From: Gelidibacter japonicus | GTDB taxonomy: Bacteria > Bacteroidota > Bacteroidia > Flavobacteriales > Flavobacteriaceae | Assembly: GCF_010725055.1 (NCBI RefSeq) | Contig: NZ_BJKB01000003.1 | Coordinates: 1-64,000 of the forward strand | DNA: 64,000 nt | Direction: 5' to 3' | Part shown: piece by piece, positions 46,018 to 55,731 of the stretch | How positions within the stretch are numbered: the stretch's first letter is position 1 | Layout of the letters: each line of letters starts with the position of its first letter | Position numbers and translations under genes: made by a program | Notes under the pieces: model-generated | The model's database searches: none | The model's input: the letters and a program-made list of their open reading frames with translations, nothing else | Told to the model about the DNA's origin: nothing

Positions 46018-47805
46018 TTATAACTGCTGAATAAAATCATCGAGATGGACATCATCCGCTAATTTCATTTTTTTTCGCATTCTATAACGGCTTGTATTTA
46101 AGGAGGCAAGTGTAATATTTTGAAGGGTGGCAATATTGTGGCTTTCCATTTTTAACCTGATAAGAGAACACAATCGGATTTCGTTTTTACTTAAATTCGG
46201 GAATAAACCCATCAAATGTTTATAAAAGGCATCATTAAGCTTATCTAACCGTTCATAAAACACTTGAGAATCAGTGTCAAATTGGATCTTGTTTTGTATA
46301 TCGAGCTCCAATTGCTCTAAAATCATGGCTGTGTCTTTGGAATTTCCAGATTTCAACTGCTTAATCTTGGTTGCCAACATTTCCGCCCATTGTTGATTTT
46401 GCAATAAATTAAGGGCGAAATCCGATAGATCACGTTGTTTTGATTGAATTTCTGAATTAAGTTGATCCACCTTTAATCTCGTGTTTTCCAGTTGGTGTTC
46501 CGCCAATAATTTCTTGTTTTTAACATTTATCAGATGCTGTCTACGACCTAATAAAAGGAGTAACAAGAGTATGATAAATGATAGAGATATCAGCGAAATA
46601 ATCCACAAGGTGGCCTTTTGACTCTTAATTTTGTTTTCTTTTTCCAAACGGTCAAGTTCAGATTTGAGCGCTACTCGATCTACAGTAATGGCATTGAGTT
46701 CTTCACGCCATTGTCTATCCTGATGTCTCGCAACCTTTGACAGACTATCAGAAAAGAACGCTTTATACCTTAAAGTAGAGTAGGCTTTGGGAATATCGTT
46801 TTGCGCTCTGTATAGGTTCTCTTTCACCGAAAGGTATTCCAGTTTTGACTCTGGCATCAGTTCCTTATTATCCTTAGTATCCATAACTATGGAATCAAGT
46901 TGTGCGAACACCTGTTGTGCCGTCTCTAATTTTCCCAAATCAAGATGGGTCTGCACTAATTGACACCCTGCGCTGATGAGCCTTGGAAGGTCCCTCGACC
47001 CCGTTATTTCTATAATTCCTGTTTTATAGAATTCGAAATTCATCGCATACAAAGATTGAGCCTCAGTACGTCTGCCTTGCTCCGTATATACATCTGCAAT
47101 ATTATCACGTATGCTGGCTAGGAGTGAATGATGAGGAAATGCTTCTTGGGTAATGGCAAATGCCCTTTTAAAATGAAGCAGTGCGGAGTCAAGATCTCTT
47201 TTAGTCAAATAATAAAATAATCCATAATTGTTTACTGCAGAAGGATATGAAATAATAGAAAGTGTATCGTTAAAACGAATGTTCTTTTCATGTTGGGCCG
47301 CAGCACTGTCAATATAATTCAATTGCGCATAATTATCGGCCAAATTGCTATGGGCATAACTTACCATGGACACGTAATCATTGACTTGTCTTTGACTTAA
47401 TTCATGTTGATGGACATCATAATACCTGAAAAAATCTTTATAAGAATTAATGGATTCTTTTATTAAACCAATGTCACGAAACCAATTGCCAGAATGTAAA
47501 TAGGCATCAATAACAAATGCAGGTTTGCCTTTTATAAAGGGCAACAGGTCCATACGTTGCAAATGCTGCGAGAGGTAAGCTTCCAATTGCTGTTCGGTAA
47601 AAGAAGTACGTCGGTAGGTTTTCATCTCATCTTCGGGAAATGACTTTGCCATGTTCGCACTCAGTTGCTGATATTTTTCAAAAGCACTAACACTGGTAAT
47701 GTGCTCTTGAGCGACGACGAAGATGTGACTGCACAAAAAAATAATAACAGATAAAAGATGGAAGGTCTTCAAAACTGAGGATTGGTACTTTGTTGTATGA
47801 ACCAT
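46018..47805 (-). CDS. TPR-containing membrane regulator with LuxR-like HTH
   Basis: A 595-residue protein. An N-terminal signal or anchor segment (about 12-32) precedes TPR-like helices (about 90-330, with NYGLFYYLTKRDLDSALLHFKRAFAI and IADVYTEQGRRTEAQSLY). One transmembrane span (about 398-420, with SLSFIILLLLLLLGRR) leads into a cytoplasmic coiled coil and then a C-terminal HTH (FPNLSKNEIRLCSLIRLKME, ITLASLNTSRYRMRKKM). The HTH closely resembles that of the propeller regulator at 48092. Such proteins sense periplasmic signals and bind DNA directly, without a kinase step. The target is unknown; the genes on either side or distant loci are possible. Divergent from the regulator at 48092. Confidence 0.82.
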   Translation of the reverse strand: MVHTTKYQSSVLKTFHLLSVIIFLCSHIFVVAQEHITSVSAFEKYQQLSANMAKSFPEDEMKTYRRTSFTEQQLEAYLSQHLQRMDLLPFIKGKPAFVIDAYLHSGNWFRDIGLIKESINSYKDFFRYYDVHQHELSQRQVNDYVSMVSYAHSNLADNYAQLNYIDSAAAQHEKNIRFNDTLSIISYPSAVNNYGLFYYLTKRDLDSALLHFKRAFAITQEAFPHHSLLASIRDNIADVYTEQGRRTEAQSLYAMNFEFYKTGIIEITGSRDLPRLISAGCQLVQTHLDLGKLETAQQVFAQLDSIVMDTKDNKELMPESKLEYLSVKENLYRAQNDIPKAYSTLRYKAFFSDSLSKVARHQDRQWREELNAITVDRVALKSELDRLEKENKIKSQKATLWIISLISLSFIILLLLLLLGRRQHLINVKNKKLLAEHQLENTRLKVDQLNSEIQSKQRDLSDFALNLLQNQQWAEMLATKIKQLKSGNSKDTAMILEQLELDIQNKIQFDTDSQVFYERLDKLNDAFYKHLMGLFPNLSKNEIRLCSLIRLKMESHNIATLQNITLASLNTSRYRMRKKMKLADDVHLDDFIQQL

Positions 47806-48091
47806 ATAAATATAATGAATATTGGGTCATTGTAAATTTATTTTATGAATTTAATTTGAAATAACCTTCTAATAATCAGAGCAGTCTGTTTATTTGATGA
47901 ATATGTTGGTCACCATCTTCAATTTGAACTTGGGCAGTATCCATTGGCCATTAAATGAATATAAATAGAAGGAATGTATCCTTACGGCATGGTTGTATTC
48001 TCTAATTGGAATTCTTATTAAACCAACGGTCTCCTTATACAATTTCAATACATTTAGTTTTCTTTAAACTATAATTGATATTTTTATAGCG

Positions 48092-50908
48092 ATGAAATCA
48101 AACAGACCAATACTATTGCGCCTACAGATGTGCATGGCACTTCTTTGTTGCTTATTGTTTCAAAATAGGCTAGTGGCCCAGTATGCGCCATATTTTCAAA
48201 ATTATGATCTCTCGCAATACAATGCCGGAAATCAGAACTGGGGTATTTCTAAAGCTGAAGATGGTCGACTTTATGTTGCCAATAGCAAGGGTTTATTGGA
48301 ATTTGATGGGTTAAAATGGACATTGAGCATGCTTCCCAATAAGACCACTTTGCGCTCCGTCCATGCGGTAGGTAAAAGAATTTATATTGGCTCGTATGAG
48401 GAATTTGGGTATTGGGAACGCAATAAATTTGGCCAACTAAATTACACCTCTTTGACGGATAGCTTGAAGCCAGAAGGAATTTTGAATGAAGAATTTTGGC
48501 AGATCATCAGTATGGGGGATGCCGTCATCTTCAGATCCTTCTTAAATATATATATTTACCAAAATGACCAGATAAAAAAAATTGAACCACCTTCAACTGT
48601 TCTTTCTTGCTCTGTTATAGATGGAGACTTATATATTTCAACCTTATCCAACGGTATCTTCACATTAAAAAATGACCAATTAATCTCTTTTATCGATCGT
48701 AAGGAATTAATAGATGCCAAAATAATTACGATTACCAAAACTAACGATGAACTTTTGATCGCTACCTCATTACGAGGCATCTTTAAATATAATAACGGTA
48801 TCTTAAGTCCTTTTAAATCTGAAATAAACCCGATTTTAAAAGAACAGCAACTCAATGAGTTTTCTGAGATGCAAAACGGAAATATGATTTTTGGAACCAT
48901 TAAAAATGGTGTATATATTACAGATCCCAATGGGAATCTCCTATTTCATATCCATAAGGAAAATGGTCTTATCAATAATACGGTACTGTCTCAATTTGTA
49001 GATGATGATGACCAACTATGGTTAGGACTTGACAATGGTTTGGCATCGGCTAACTTAAGAAGTCCATATTTGTTTTATAATGATGTTTCTGGAAATTTGG
49101 GTGCGGTTTACGATGTCATAAAATATAACAACACCGTTTATATAGGCAGCAATACAGGACTATATTATTTGGATGCAGACAACGCCCTACAATTTATTGA
49201 TGGCTCACAGGGCCAGGTTTGGGATTTGAATGAGATTGAAGGCGATCTTTTGTGCGGACATAATAATGGCACTTACCTTGTAAAGGAGAACCAGCTTCAA
49301 CTTATTTCTCCACATACCGGAGGTTGGGTAATAGAAAAAGTATTGGGAACACCAAACACCTATATTCAGGGTACCTACGCCGGACTGGTCAGGTTCAAAA
49401 AGGAACCTACGGGATGGACGGTAAGACATTTAGGAAAAACAACCATGCCCATTCGTTTTCTAGTGTTTGAAGATGCATACACCGCATGGGTGGCCCATGC
49501 CTACAAAGGCCTTTATAAAGTGAGGTTTGACAGTGCCTATGAGAGTATTGTTGAGCTTCGCAATTATGAAGATAAAGGCTTATGGTCACCTTATAACGTG
49601 CGGGTCAATGCGTTAAAAAATGATATCTGCATCAAAACCAACGAAGGTTGGCAAAAATATGAACCGCTATTGGATTCCATTGTTCCGTATCCTTTATTGA
49701 ACCGGAATTTCGGGAAGAGTTCCTATATCATTTCTGAAGATGACATCGCGACATTGGCCGTTAAAAATAAAAATAAAATCAACTTTAAAACCTTTCCGGA
49801 TAATGGTGTAAAATCATCACTAAGTAATAAGTATTTTGAGACACGGCTTATATTAGGTTATGAGAACATTTCTAAACTTAAAGATTCTCTATTCGCTTTG
49901 AGCTTGAATAATGGATTTATGTTGTTTGACAATACGCTAAGCCCAGACTCAGTTGAGTTATACCAACCAAATTTTGAAAATATACTCATCAACAAACAGC
50001 CTATAGCCATAGATACGGTTAAGACCGTCGAACTTCCCAATAGGTTTCAGGCTTTCACGGTGGCATTGACTTCGCCAAAATCCAAAGATCATTTTTTTGA
50101 ATACGCCATAGCCTCTCAGGATACCATGCATTGGTATAAAATGGAAAATGATAAATTGGAGTTTTCCAATATCAGTTATGGCGATTATGAATTTCTTTTT
50201 AGAACGGCCAACCAATTAGGGAACACATCAACGCCTCGCAGTCTAAAGGTTAAGGTATTGCCACCATGGTACAGGTCAGCACAAGGATATCTATTATTTG
50301 CAGCGTTATTAGTGTCAACACTCATCTTGTTCTACATTCTCCATCGCAAAAAAATAAAAAAAGAACAACGATTGTTGCAGCTCAAATTTGAAGCAGAACA
50401 AAAAATCATTTTAAAAGAAAAAACAATTGAAAATGAGAGACGTATCGTTGAACTTAAAAATGAGTCCTTACAAAACGAAGTTAAATTAAAGAGTAAACAA
50501 CTTGCCAATACTGCGATGGCCTTGGTGAAAAAAAACGAAACGCTTTTAGAGCTCAAAAGAGAAATTCTGTTGCATAAGAACTCTTTTGATAACTATTTCT
50601 CCTACAAGAATATCATCAAAAAAATAGACTCCTCTATCAGCCATAAAGATGAATGGAAAGTTTTTGAATACAATTTCAATCAGGTGCATGAAGAGTTTTT
50701 TAAAGACTTAAAGAGCAAACATCCCAAATTGACCGCAAAGGATTTAAGGATTTGCGCCTACATCAAAATGAATTTATCCACAAAAGAGATTGCGCCATTA
50801 TTAAATATCTCCTTAAGAGGCGTAGAGACTCAAAGATATCGATTAAGAGGCAAATTAGGTTTGGATTCCGATCAATCTTTAACAGATTACTTGCTTAATT
50901 TCAAATAA
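48092..50908 (+). CDS. Propeller/Y_Y_Y membrane regulator with LuxR-like HTH, lacking a kinase domain
   Basis: A 938-residue one-component regulator. After a signal segment (about 10-30) come many two-component-regulator propeller repeats (about 40-640; WGISKAEDGRLYVANSKGLLEFDG), a Y_Y_Y domain (about 660-720; YEFLFRTANQLG), one membrane span (about 733-752), a coiled coil and a C-terminal HTH (about 870-935; HPKLTAKDLRICAYIKMNLSTKEIAPLLNIS). The periplasmic part is of the type that binds oligosaccharides in hybrid two-component systems (HTCS) of Bacteroides, but histidine kinase, receiver and AraC parts are absent. The gene immediately precedes the second SusCD locus, and short repeats just upstream of that susC are candidate binding sites. 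It is the likely glucan sensor (inference). Confidence 0.86.
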   Translation: MKSNRPILLRLQMCMALLCCLLFQNRLVAQYAPYFQNYDLSQYNAGNQNWGISKAEDGRLYVANSKGLLEFDGLKWTLSMLPNKTTLRSVHAVGKRIYIGSYEEFGYWERNKFGQLNYTSLTDSLKPEGILNEEFWQIISMGDAVIFRSFLNIYIYQNDQIKKIEPPSTVLSCSVIDGDLYISTLSNGIFTLKNDQLISFIDRKELIDAKIITITKTNDELLIATSLRGIFKYNNGILSPFKSEINPILKEQQLNEFSEMQNGNMIFGTIKNGVYITDPNGNLLFHIHKENGLINNTVLSQFVDDDDQLWLGLDNGLASANLRSPYLFYNDVSGNLGAVYDVIKYNNTVYIGSNTGLYYLDADNALQFIDGSQGQVWDLNEIEGDLLCGHNNGTYLVKENQLQLISPHTGGWVIEKVLGTPNTYIQGTYAGLVRFKKEPTGWTVRHLGKTTMPIRFLVFEDAYTAWVAHAYKGLYKVRFDSAYESIVELRNYEDKGLWSPYNVRVNALKNDICIKTNEGWQKYEPLLDSIVPYPLLNRNFGKSSYIISEDDIATLAVKNKNKINFKTFPDNGVKSSLSNKYFETRLILGYENISKLKDSLFALSLNNGFMLFDNTLSPDSVELYQPNFENILINKQPIAIDTVKTVELPNRFQAFTVALTSPKSKDHFFEYAIASQDTMHWYKMENDKLEFSNISYGDYEFLFRTANQLGNTSTPRSLKVKVLPPWYRSAQGYLLFAALLVSTLILFYILHRKKIKKEQRLLQLKFEAEQKIILKEKTIENERRIVELKNESLQNEVKLKSKQLANTAMALVKKNETLLELKREILLHKNSFDNYFSYKNIIKKIDSSISHKDEWKVFEYNFNQVHEEFFKDLKSKHPKLTAKDLRICAYIKMNLSTKEIAPLLNISLRGVETQRYRLRGKLGLDSDQSLTDYLLNFK

Positions 50909-50943
50909 TACAACTTCAATTCAAGCCTTTTCACAATTTTTTA

Positions 50944-51051
50944 TACGTCATTACTACGTCAAAATCCGATTTCGCAAACGTTTTCGGTCATTTTTTAGTA
51001 ACTTAAGGCTACGTCATTATTGAAATTTAAGGTTTTTTTAACGTTGACGTA
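50944..51051 (+). promoter_or_regulatory. TACGTCA repeat array upstream of susC, candidate activator sites
   Basis: TACGTCA occurs at 50944-50950, 50955-50961 (11 bases on) and 51010-51016 (55 bases further), and inverted as TGACGTA at 51045-51051. The first and third copies extend to TACGTCATTA. A perfect palindrome AAACGTTT (50976-50983) lies between. Spacings of 11 and 55 place the direct copies on one face of the helix. The array lies 81-188 bases upstream of the susC start and downstream of the regulator gene. Confidence 0.55.
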
Positions 51052-51062
51052 CTTAAAGTGTA

Positions 51063-51093
51063 AATGAATTTATGGAAACGCTTTAAATTCATT
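51063..51093 (+). promoter_or_regulatory. Inverted repeat near the second susC promoter
   Basis: AATGAATTTA (51063-51072) pairs with TAAATTCATT (51084-51093) around TGGAAACGCTT. It lies 39-69 bases upstream of the ATG, so it covers the promoter or the start of the leader. TATATTTC (51095-51102) directly after is close to a -7 box. The repeat could be an operator or an mRNA stem. Confidence 0.4.
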
Positions 51094-51131
51094 ATATATT
51101 TCGATTAACTAACACAATAAAATTTATTTAT

Positions 51132-54100
51132 ATGAAAGCAAGACTAATTTTATTCTTATTTTTTCTTTTCAGTTATTCCGTTTCCCAGGCCCAGGAATTA
51201 ACTGTCACAGGAACGGTAACGAGTGCAGAAGACGGTTTTCCTGTTCCAGGGGTCAATGTCTTGATTAAAGGGACGTCCAGAGGAACAAGTACCGACTTTG
51301 ATGGGAACTACTCGTTGAAAGTCAATAGAGGTGAAATTGTAGAATTTTCATCATTGGGCTTTAAAACGGTTACGGTGACCATTGCCAATCAGACCACACT
51401 TAATATCAGCTTAGAAGCCGACATTGAAGCTTTAGGTGAAATTGTAGTTGTAGGTTATGGTTCACAGAGAAAGGCAGATTTAACAGGAGCGATCACAACC
51501 GTTCAGGCGGAAGATATTGAAAGAACTCCTACGAGCAACGTCATGCAATCGCTTCAGGGCAAGGTAGCTGGGGTTCAAGTGGTCGGTGTGGGCTCTCCAG
51601 GAGATTCTCCAAAAGTAAGATTGCGTGGGGTTGGAACTTTTGATGGAAGCAATAATCCGCTGTATGTGGTCAATGGAATGTTTTATGACAATATTGACTT
51701 CTTGAATACCAGTGATATCGAGTCTGTTTCTGTTTTGAAAGATGCGTCATCGTCTGCAATTTTCGGACAAAAAGCAGCGGGAGGAGTCATTATTATACAA
51801 ACGAAGTCTGGCAAGTTTGAGAAAAAACCAGAATTTGTGTATAACGGATATTCAGGCTATCAATTTGCCCAAAATGTTGTAAAAATGGCAAACACCGAGC
51901 AATTTGCCACTATGGCTTATGAGTCGGGCTCTTCAACCGATATTGCAAATATCCAGAATGCCATTCAACGCTATGGAAGAAGCAGGATCAATCCAAACCT
52001 ACCAGATGTCAATACCGATTGGTACAAAGAGATTTTACGTCCGGCAACCATTTCCAGTCACAGTATTGGTGTGAATGGCGGCGGTGAAAATGCGACCTAT
52101 TCATTGGGGGCCAACTATTTTTCGCAAGATGGTATTATGGATATGAAAAATGAGTATGAGCGTTTTAACATCCGGTCAAATGTGGATATCAAATTATCTG
52201 AACGATTTAAAATGGGAACCAATATGGTGTTTAGTAATGCCACTAAATATAATGCCGAGAATGGCGCATGGTTTCAGGCCTATTTTGCGGTACCAACCCT
52301 TCCAGTTTACGATCCTTTAAATACAGAAGCAACACCAGTGGCATATTCTGATGCCACAAAAATTGGTTATAGAGGTTCGCAAAACCCGTTCCCGACAATG
52401 AGATTCAATGAAAACCAGTTGAAGATCAGAAAATTATTGACCAATATTTATGCTGAATATTATATTGTACCTGAAAAATTGTCGATTAAAACATCTTATT
52501 ATCATGACTATTCTTCTATTGAGGAACGCAATGTTAGGATGCCATATTTCATTTCTCAAAATTCACAAAGAGAAACCTCTTCTATTAGAAAAGCGCAGGC
52601 CACTTACTCCAATCAAATTTGGGATAATGTAATCACTTATAAGGATGTCTTTGGAGATCATAATATTACGGTATTGGGCGGTACCTCTTATCGTGATGAA
52701 GCGGTTCATAATCTTTCGGCTACCGGTGAAGATATCACAGGTATTGATTTTGAAAGCTCTTGGTATTTGGATTTTGCCGACCCTGAGTCGTTTAATGGCA
52801 ACGTAAGAGATAACGGCGGACGTGTATATGGTGTGTCTTATTTTGGTAGAGCGGAATATAGTTTTATGGACCGTTACTTAATCAACGCAACCATTAGAGC
52901 GGAAGGCGATTCAAAGTTTACCGCAAATAATTGGTTATACACTCCAGCATTCGGATTGGGATGGGTTATTTCTGAGGAAAATTTCTTGAAAGACAATAAT
53001 GTCATTAATTTTTTGAAATTGAGAGCCAGTTATGGTAAGCTAGGAAATGGAAGTCTTGGTAGAAGTTCTGGTACTAGAACGGTAAGCATCGTCCAAACAG
53101 ATATTGGCGATCAACCTGTGAGTGGTATCGTCTCAACCAGCAACTTTTCCAATTTAGAATGGGAGGTAACCGAAGAAAAGGATTTTGGTATTTCTGCCAG
53201 AATGTTCAATAGCCGATTGACCTTGGAAGCAGATTATTTTATACGGACAACGGACAATGCCGTAATTCCAGTAATCCAGCCGATATCAAATGAAATTGTT
53301 AGAAAAAATGCAGGAGAAATTAGAAACCAAGGCTTGGAGGTGAGCTTGGATTATAACCAAACTCTTAATGATAATTGGAGATTTAATATTGGGGCCAATA
53401 TTTCAACACTCAAAAATGAAGTCATATCACTCGCTGAAAATCAAGAATATATTGATGGCGGCTCTGCCGAGTTCCGTCAACGCACCCGAGTTGGAGACCC
53501 TATTCGTGCGTTTTTTGGCTATGAAGTTCTTGGGGTGTACCAAAATGCAGCCGAGATCCAAAATGATCCCATTGCTATGGCCAACAACTTGGTGCCAGGC
53601 GATTTGAGATACCGTGATGTCAATGGAGATGGTGTGTTGGATGCTGATGACCGTGTCATATTAGGTTCCTATTTGCCAAACTTTATGTATGGAGGTAACC
53701 TTGGAATTAGTTATAAAAACTTTGATTTCTCTGTAAATGTTTCAGGACAGTCTGGAAACAAAATCTTAAACCGCAAACGAGGTGAAGTCATTTTTACAAG
53801 TGATACCAATATGGATGCTGATTTGGCGATCAACCGTTGGCATGGCGAAGGAACTTCCAATTCCTACCCATCCTCAGCAGGTTTAAGAAAGAGCTGGAAT
53901 CAAAAATTAAGTACTTATTTTATTGAAGATGGTTCCTATTTCAGGATTCAAAATATTCAATTGTCATACACGGTAAAACCTGGTTCCTTATTAGGAAAAA
54001 GGATGCCTGAAACGCGATTGACCTTTACTGCGGAACGACCGTTTACGTTCTTTAAGTATAATGGATTTGATCCAGAAGTACAAGATGGTGTTGATAGACA

Positions 54101-54152
54101 GACCTATCCTGTCCCAGCAGTTTACACGATGGGAATCAATATAAAAATCTAA
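51132..54152 (+). CDS. SusC/RagA-family TonB-dependent outer-membrane transporter (locus 2)
   Basis: A 1006-residue channel. Signal peptide 1-20 (ending SVSQAQ), then a carboxypeptidase-regulatory-like domain (about 23-100; PGVNVLIKGTSRGTSTDFDGNYSL), then the plug with GEIVVVGYGSQRKADLTGAI (the common SusC motif at the plug start), LRGVGTFDGSNNPLYVVNGM and VLKDASSSAIFGQKAAGGVI, then the barrel ending MGINIKI. With the SusD-like protein 6 bases downstream it imports glucan oligosaccharides. The enzymes behind it (GH144 twice, GH3, GH97) point to beta-1,2-glucan or a mixed glucan. It is only distantly related to the SusC of locus 1, so the two loci are independent. Confidence 0.95.
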   Translation: MKARLILFLFFLFSYSVSQAQELTVTGTVTSAEDGFPVPGVNVLIKGTSRGTSTDFDGNYSLKVNRGEIVEFSSLGFKTVTVTIANQTTLNISLEADIEALGEIVVVGYGSQRKADLTGAITTVQAEDIERTPTSNVMQSLQGKVAGVQVVGVGSPGDSPKVRLRGVGTFDGSNNPLYVVNGMFYDNIDFLNTSDIESVSVLKDASSSAIFGQKAAGGVIIIQTKSGKFEKKPEFVYNGYSGYQFAQNVVKMANTEQFATMAYESGSSTDIANIQNAIQRYGRSRINPNLPDVNTDWYKEILRPATISSHSIGVNGGGENATYSLGANYFSQDGIMDMKNEYERFNIRSNVDIKLSERFKMGTNMVFSNATKYNAENGAWFQAYFAVPTLPVYDPLNTEATPVAYSDATKIGYRGSQNPFPTMRFNENQLKIRKLLTNIYAEYYIVPEKLSIKTSYYHDYSSIEERNVRMPYFISQNSQRETSSIRKAQATYSNQIWDNVITYKDVFGDHNITVLGGTSYRDEAVHNLSATGEDITGIDFESSWYLDFADPESFNGNVRDNGGRVYGVSYFGRAEYSFMDRYLINATIRAEGDSKFTANNWLYTPAFGLGWVISEENFLKDNNVINFLKLRASYGKLGNGSLGRSSGTRTVSIVQTDIGDQPVSGIVSTSNFSNLEWEVTEEKDFGISARMFNSRLTLEADYFIRTTDNAVIPVIQPISNEIVRKNAGEIRNQGLEVSLDYNQTLNDNWRFNIGANISTLKNEVISLAENQEYIDGGSAEFRQRTRVGDPIRAFFGYEVLGVYQNAAEIQNDPIAMANNLVPGDLRYRDVNGDGVLDADDRVILGSYLPNFMYGGNLGISYKNFDFSVNVSGQSGNKILNRKRGEVIFTSDTNMDADLAINRWHGEGTSNSYPSSAGLRKSWNQKLSTYFIEDGSYFRIQNIQLSYTVKPGSLLGKRMPETRLTFTAERPFTFFKYNGFDPEVQDGVDRQTYPVPAVYTMGINIKI

Positions 54153-54158
54153 AAAAAA

Positions 54159-55703
54159 ATGCACGATATGAAGAATTTCAAACAACTATTAAACCCACTA
54201 GTCTATGTGCTAGTTGCAGGTTTGTGCTTTACATCCTGTGAAGACAAACTCAAAGAACAAGATGGCCAGCTGGGAACTGGCGATTTAGATTATACCAAAA
54301 CCAGTGATATGATTATGCCGTTGATTGGTGCCTATGCCCAAATATATTCAAGAGGTTGGGAAGACCCACTGTTGATAGGGGTAAGAGGAGATGATGTCAA
54401 CGCTGGAGGTCTGGGAGATCAACAACCCTTTGCGGAAACAGATTTGTTCAATTATGATAAGGGGTATTGGATGTATAATTCGCTATGGACCAATATGTAC
54501 AGTGATATCTTAGATATTAACAACGCCAGGGAAACCATTCAAACCTATAAGGACTTTGCTCCAGAGAGTGCCTATGCCAAAGCCGATCAATATATGGCAG
54601 AAACTAAAGTGTTGAGTGGATGGACCCATCTTCAAATGTCTCGTGTATGGGGCAGCGTATTTATTATTACCCAGTCTGATGTTACTGATGACTTGGCGAA
54701 CGGTGTTGCAACAAAAGCAGAGGTCATGAAGTATGTGTCTGATCTGATGGATGAGGCCCTGCCGTACCTACCTGATATGAGACCAAACCAACGTACCGAT
54801 GTACCTGGCGGTGTCACCAAATACACGGCTCTGGCTGTAAAAGCTTTAGCCAATTTGGAACTCGAAAATTATCAAGAGGTGGCGAATGCTACAAGTACCA
54901 TAATCAATTCTAATAAATTCATGTTGTTCAATGATTTCTATCAGTTATTTAAAATGCCTGGTGAGTTGAGCAATGAAAATTTATTTGAGTTTCAATATTC
55001 TGATTATGGTTCGGCAACAGGTTCAGTCAATAACCATCTTTACGCACCATTTGGGCCTCAAAATTGGACTCCGGCAAGGACAGGAGCAAGCTCAGGATGG
55101 GGATTTTATGAGCCGAGTTTCAAATTTATCAAGTTTATGTTGGACAGAAATGAAACGGTACGTTTGCAAACAAGCGTGTTGTTTACCGATAGAGGGATTG
55201 CAGAAATTAAAACAGATCCTGCTTATGCTACCTTACCGTCATGGATTTCAAACACTACGCCTGATGGTGATGTTATCAACGATTTTAACAGGGCAAAATT
55301 TTCCAGTGGAAAACACTATTTGCCATCCAAGCAGCTCACCGATGGCCGTAACAGCTATGGTTCAGGTAAGAACTTTATTGTTATTCGCTATGCTGAAATT
55401 CTATTGATGTATGCGGAAGCCTTGACAAAAGGAGCCAATGCTAGCGGAATGACGGCAGACCAAGCGGTTAATTTGGTAAGAAACAGAGCCGGCCTTGGAG
55501 ACTTAACAGGCGTGACCCATGCAGATGTAATGGATGAGAAATTTGCCGAGTTGGCAATGGAGTGGGGCATTCGCTATTTCGATTTGATCAGATTGAAAAA
55601 TTATGCCGAATTGAGCTATGATGGTAGAACATTTACCGAAGATAAGGCATTACTTCCTTATCCTCAGGCGCAAGTGGACTTGCTGCCATTGGGTGTTCAA
55701 TAA
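54159..55703 (+). CDS. SusD/RagB-family nutrient-binding lipoprotein (locus 2)
   Basis: A 514-residue surface lipoprotein; an ATG three codons on (54168) is an equally good start. The leader ends in LCFTSCED with lipidated Cys27. The body shows SusD features: NYDKGYWMYNSLWTNMYSDILDINNA early, GWTHLQMSRVWGSVFII (TPR-like region), then VIRYAEILLMYAEALTKGANASG and the C-terminal ELAMEWGIRYFDLIRLKNYAEL that is typical of SusD ends. It should bind the glucan at the mouth of the SusC channel. It follows susC with a 6-base gap. The next gene begins 28 bases after its stop codon. Confidence 0.93.
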   Translation: MHDMKNFKQLLNPLVYVLVAGLCFTSCEDKLKEQDGQLGTGDLDYTKTSDMIMPLIGAYAQIYSRGWEDPLLIGVRGDDVNAGGLGDQQPFAETDLFNYDKGYWMYNSLWTNMYSDILDINNARETIQTYKDFAPESAYAKADQYMAETKVLSGWTHLQMSRVWGSVFIITQSDVTDDLANGVATKAEVMKYVSDLMDEALPYLPDMRPNQRTDVPGGVTKYTALAVKALANLELENYQEVANATSTIINSNKFMLFNDFYQLFKMPGELSNENLFEFQYSDYGSATGSVNNHLYAPFGPQNWTPARTGASSGWGFYEPSFKFIKFMLDRNETVRLQTSVLFTDRGIAEIKTDPAYATLPSWISNTTPDGDVINDFNRAKFSSGKHYLPSKQLTDGRNSYGSGKNFIVIRYAEILLMYAEALTKGANASGMTADQAVNLVRNRAGLGDLTGVTHADVMDEKFAELAMEWGIRYFDLIRLKNYAELSYDGRTFTEDKALLPYPQAQVDLLPLGVQ

Positions 55704-55731
55704 AAATAATTCACTTTTAAATTATATAAAA

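Noticed and set aside
54973-55407. 144-codon plus-strand frame inside susD
   Set aside because: Out of frame with conserved SusD motifs that run through the whole interval; composition is not protein-like.
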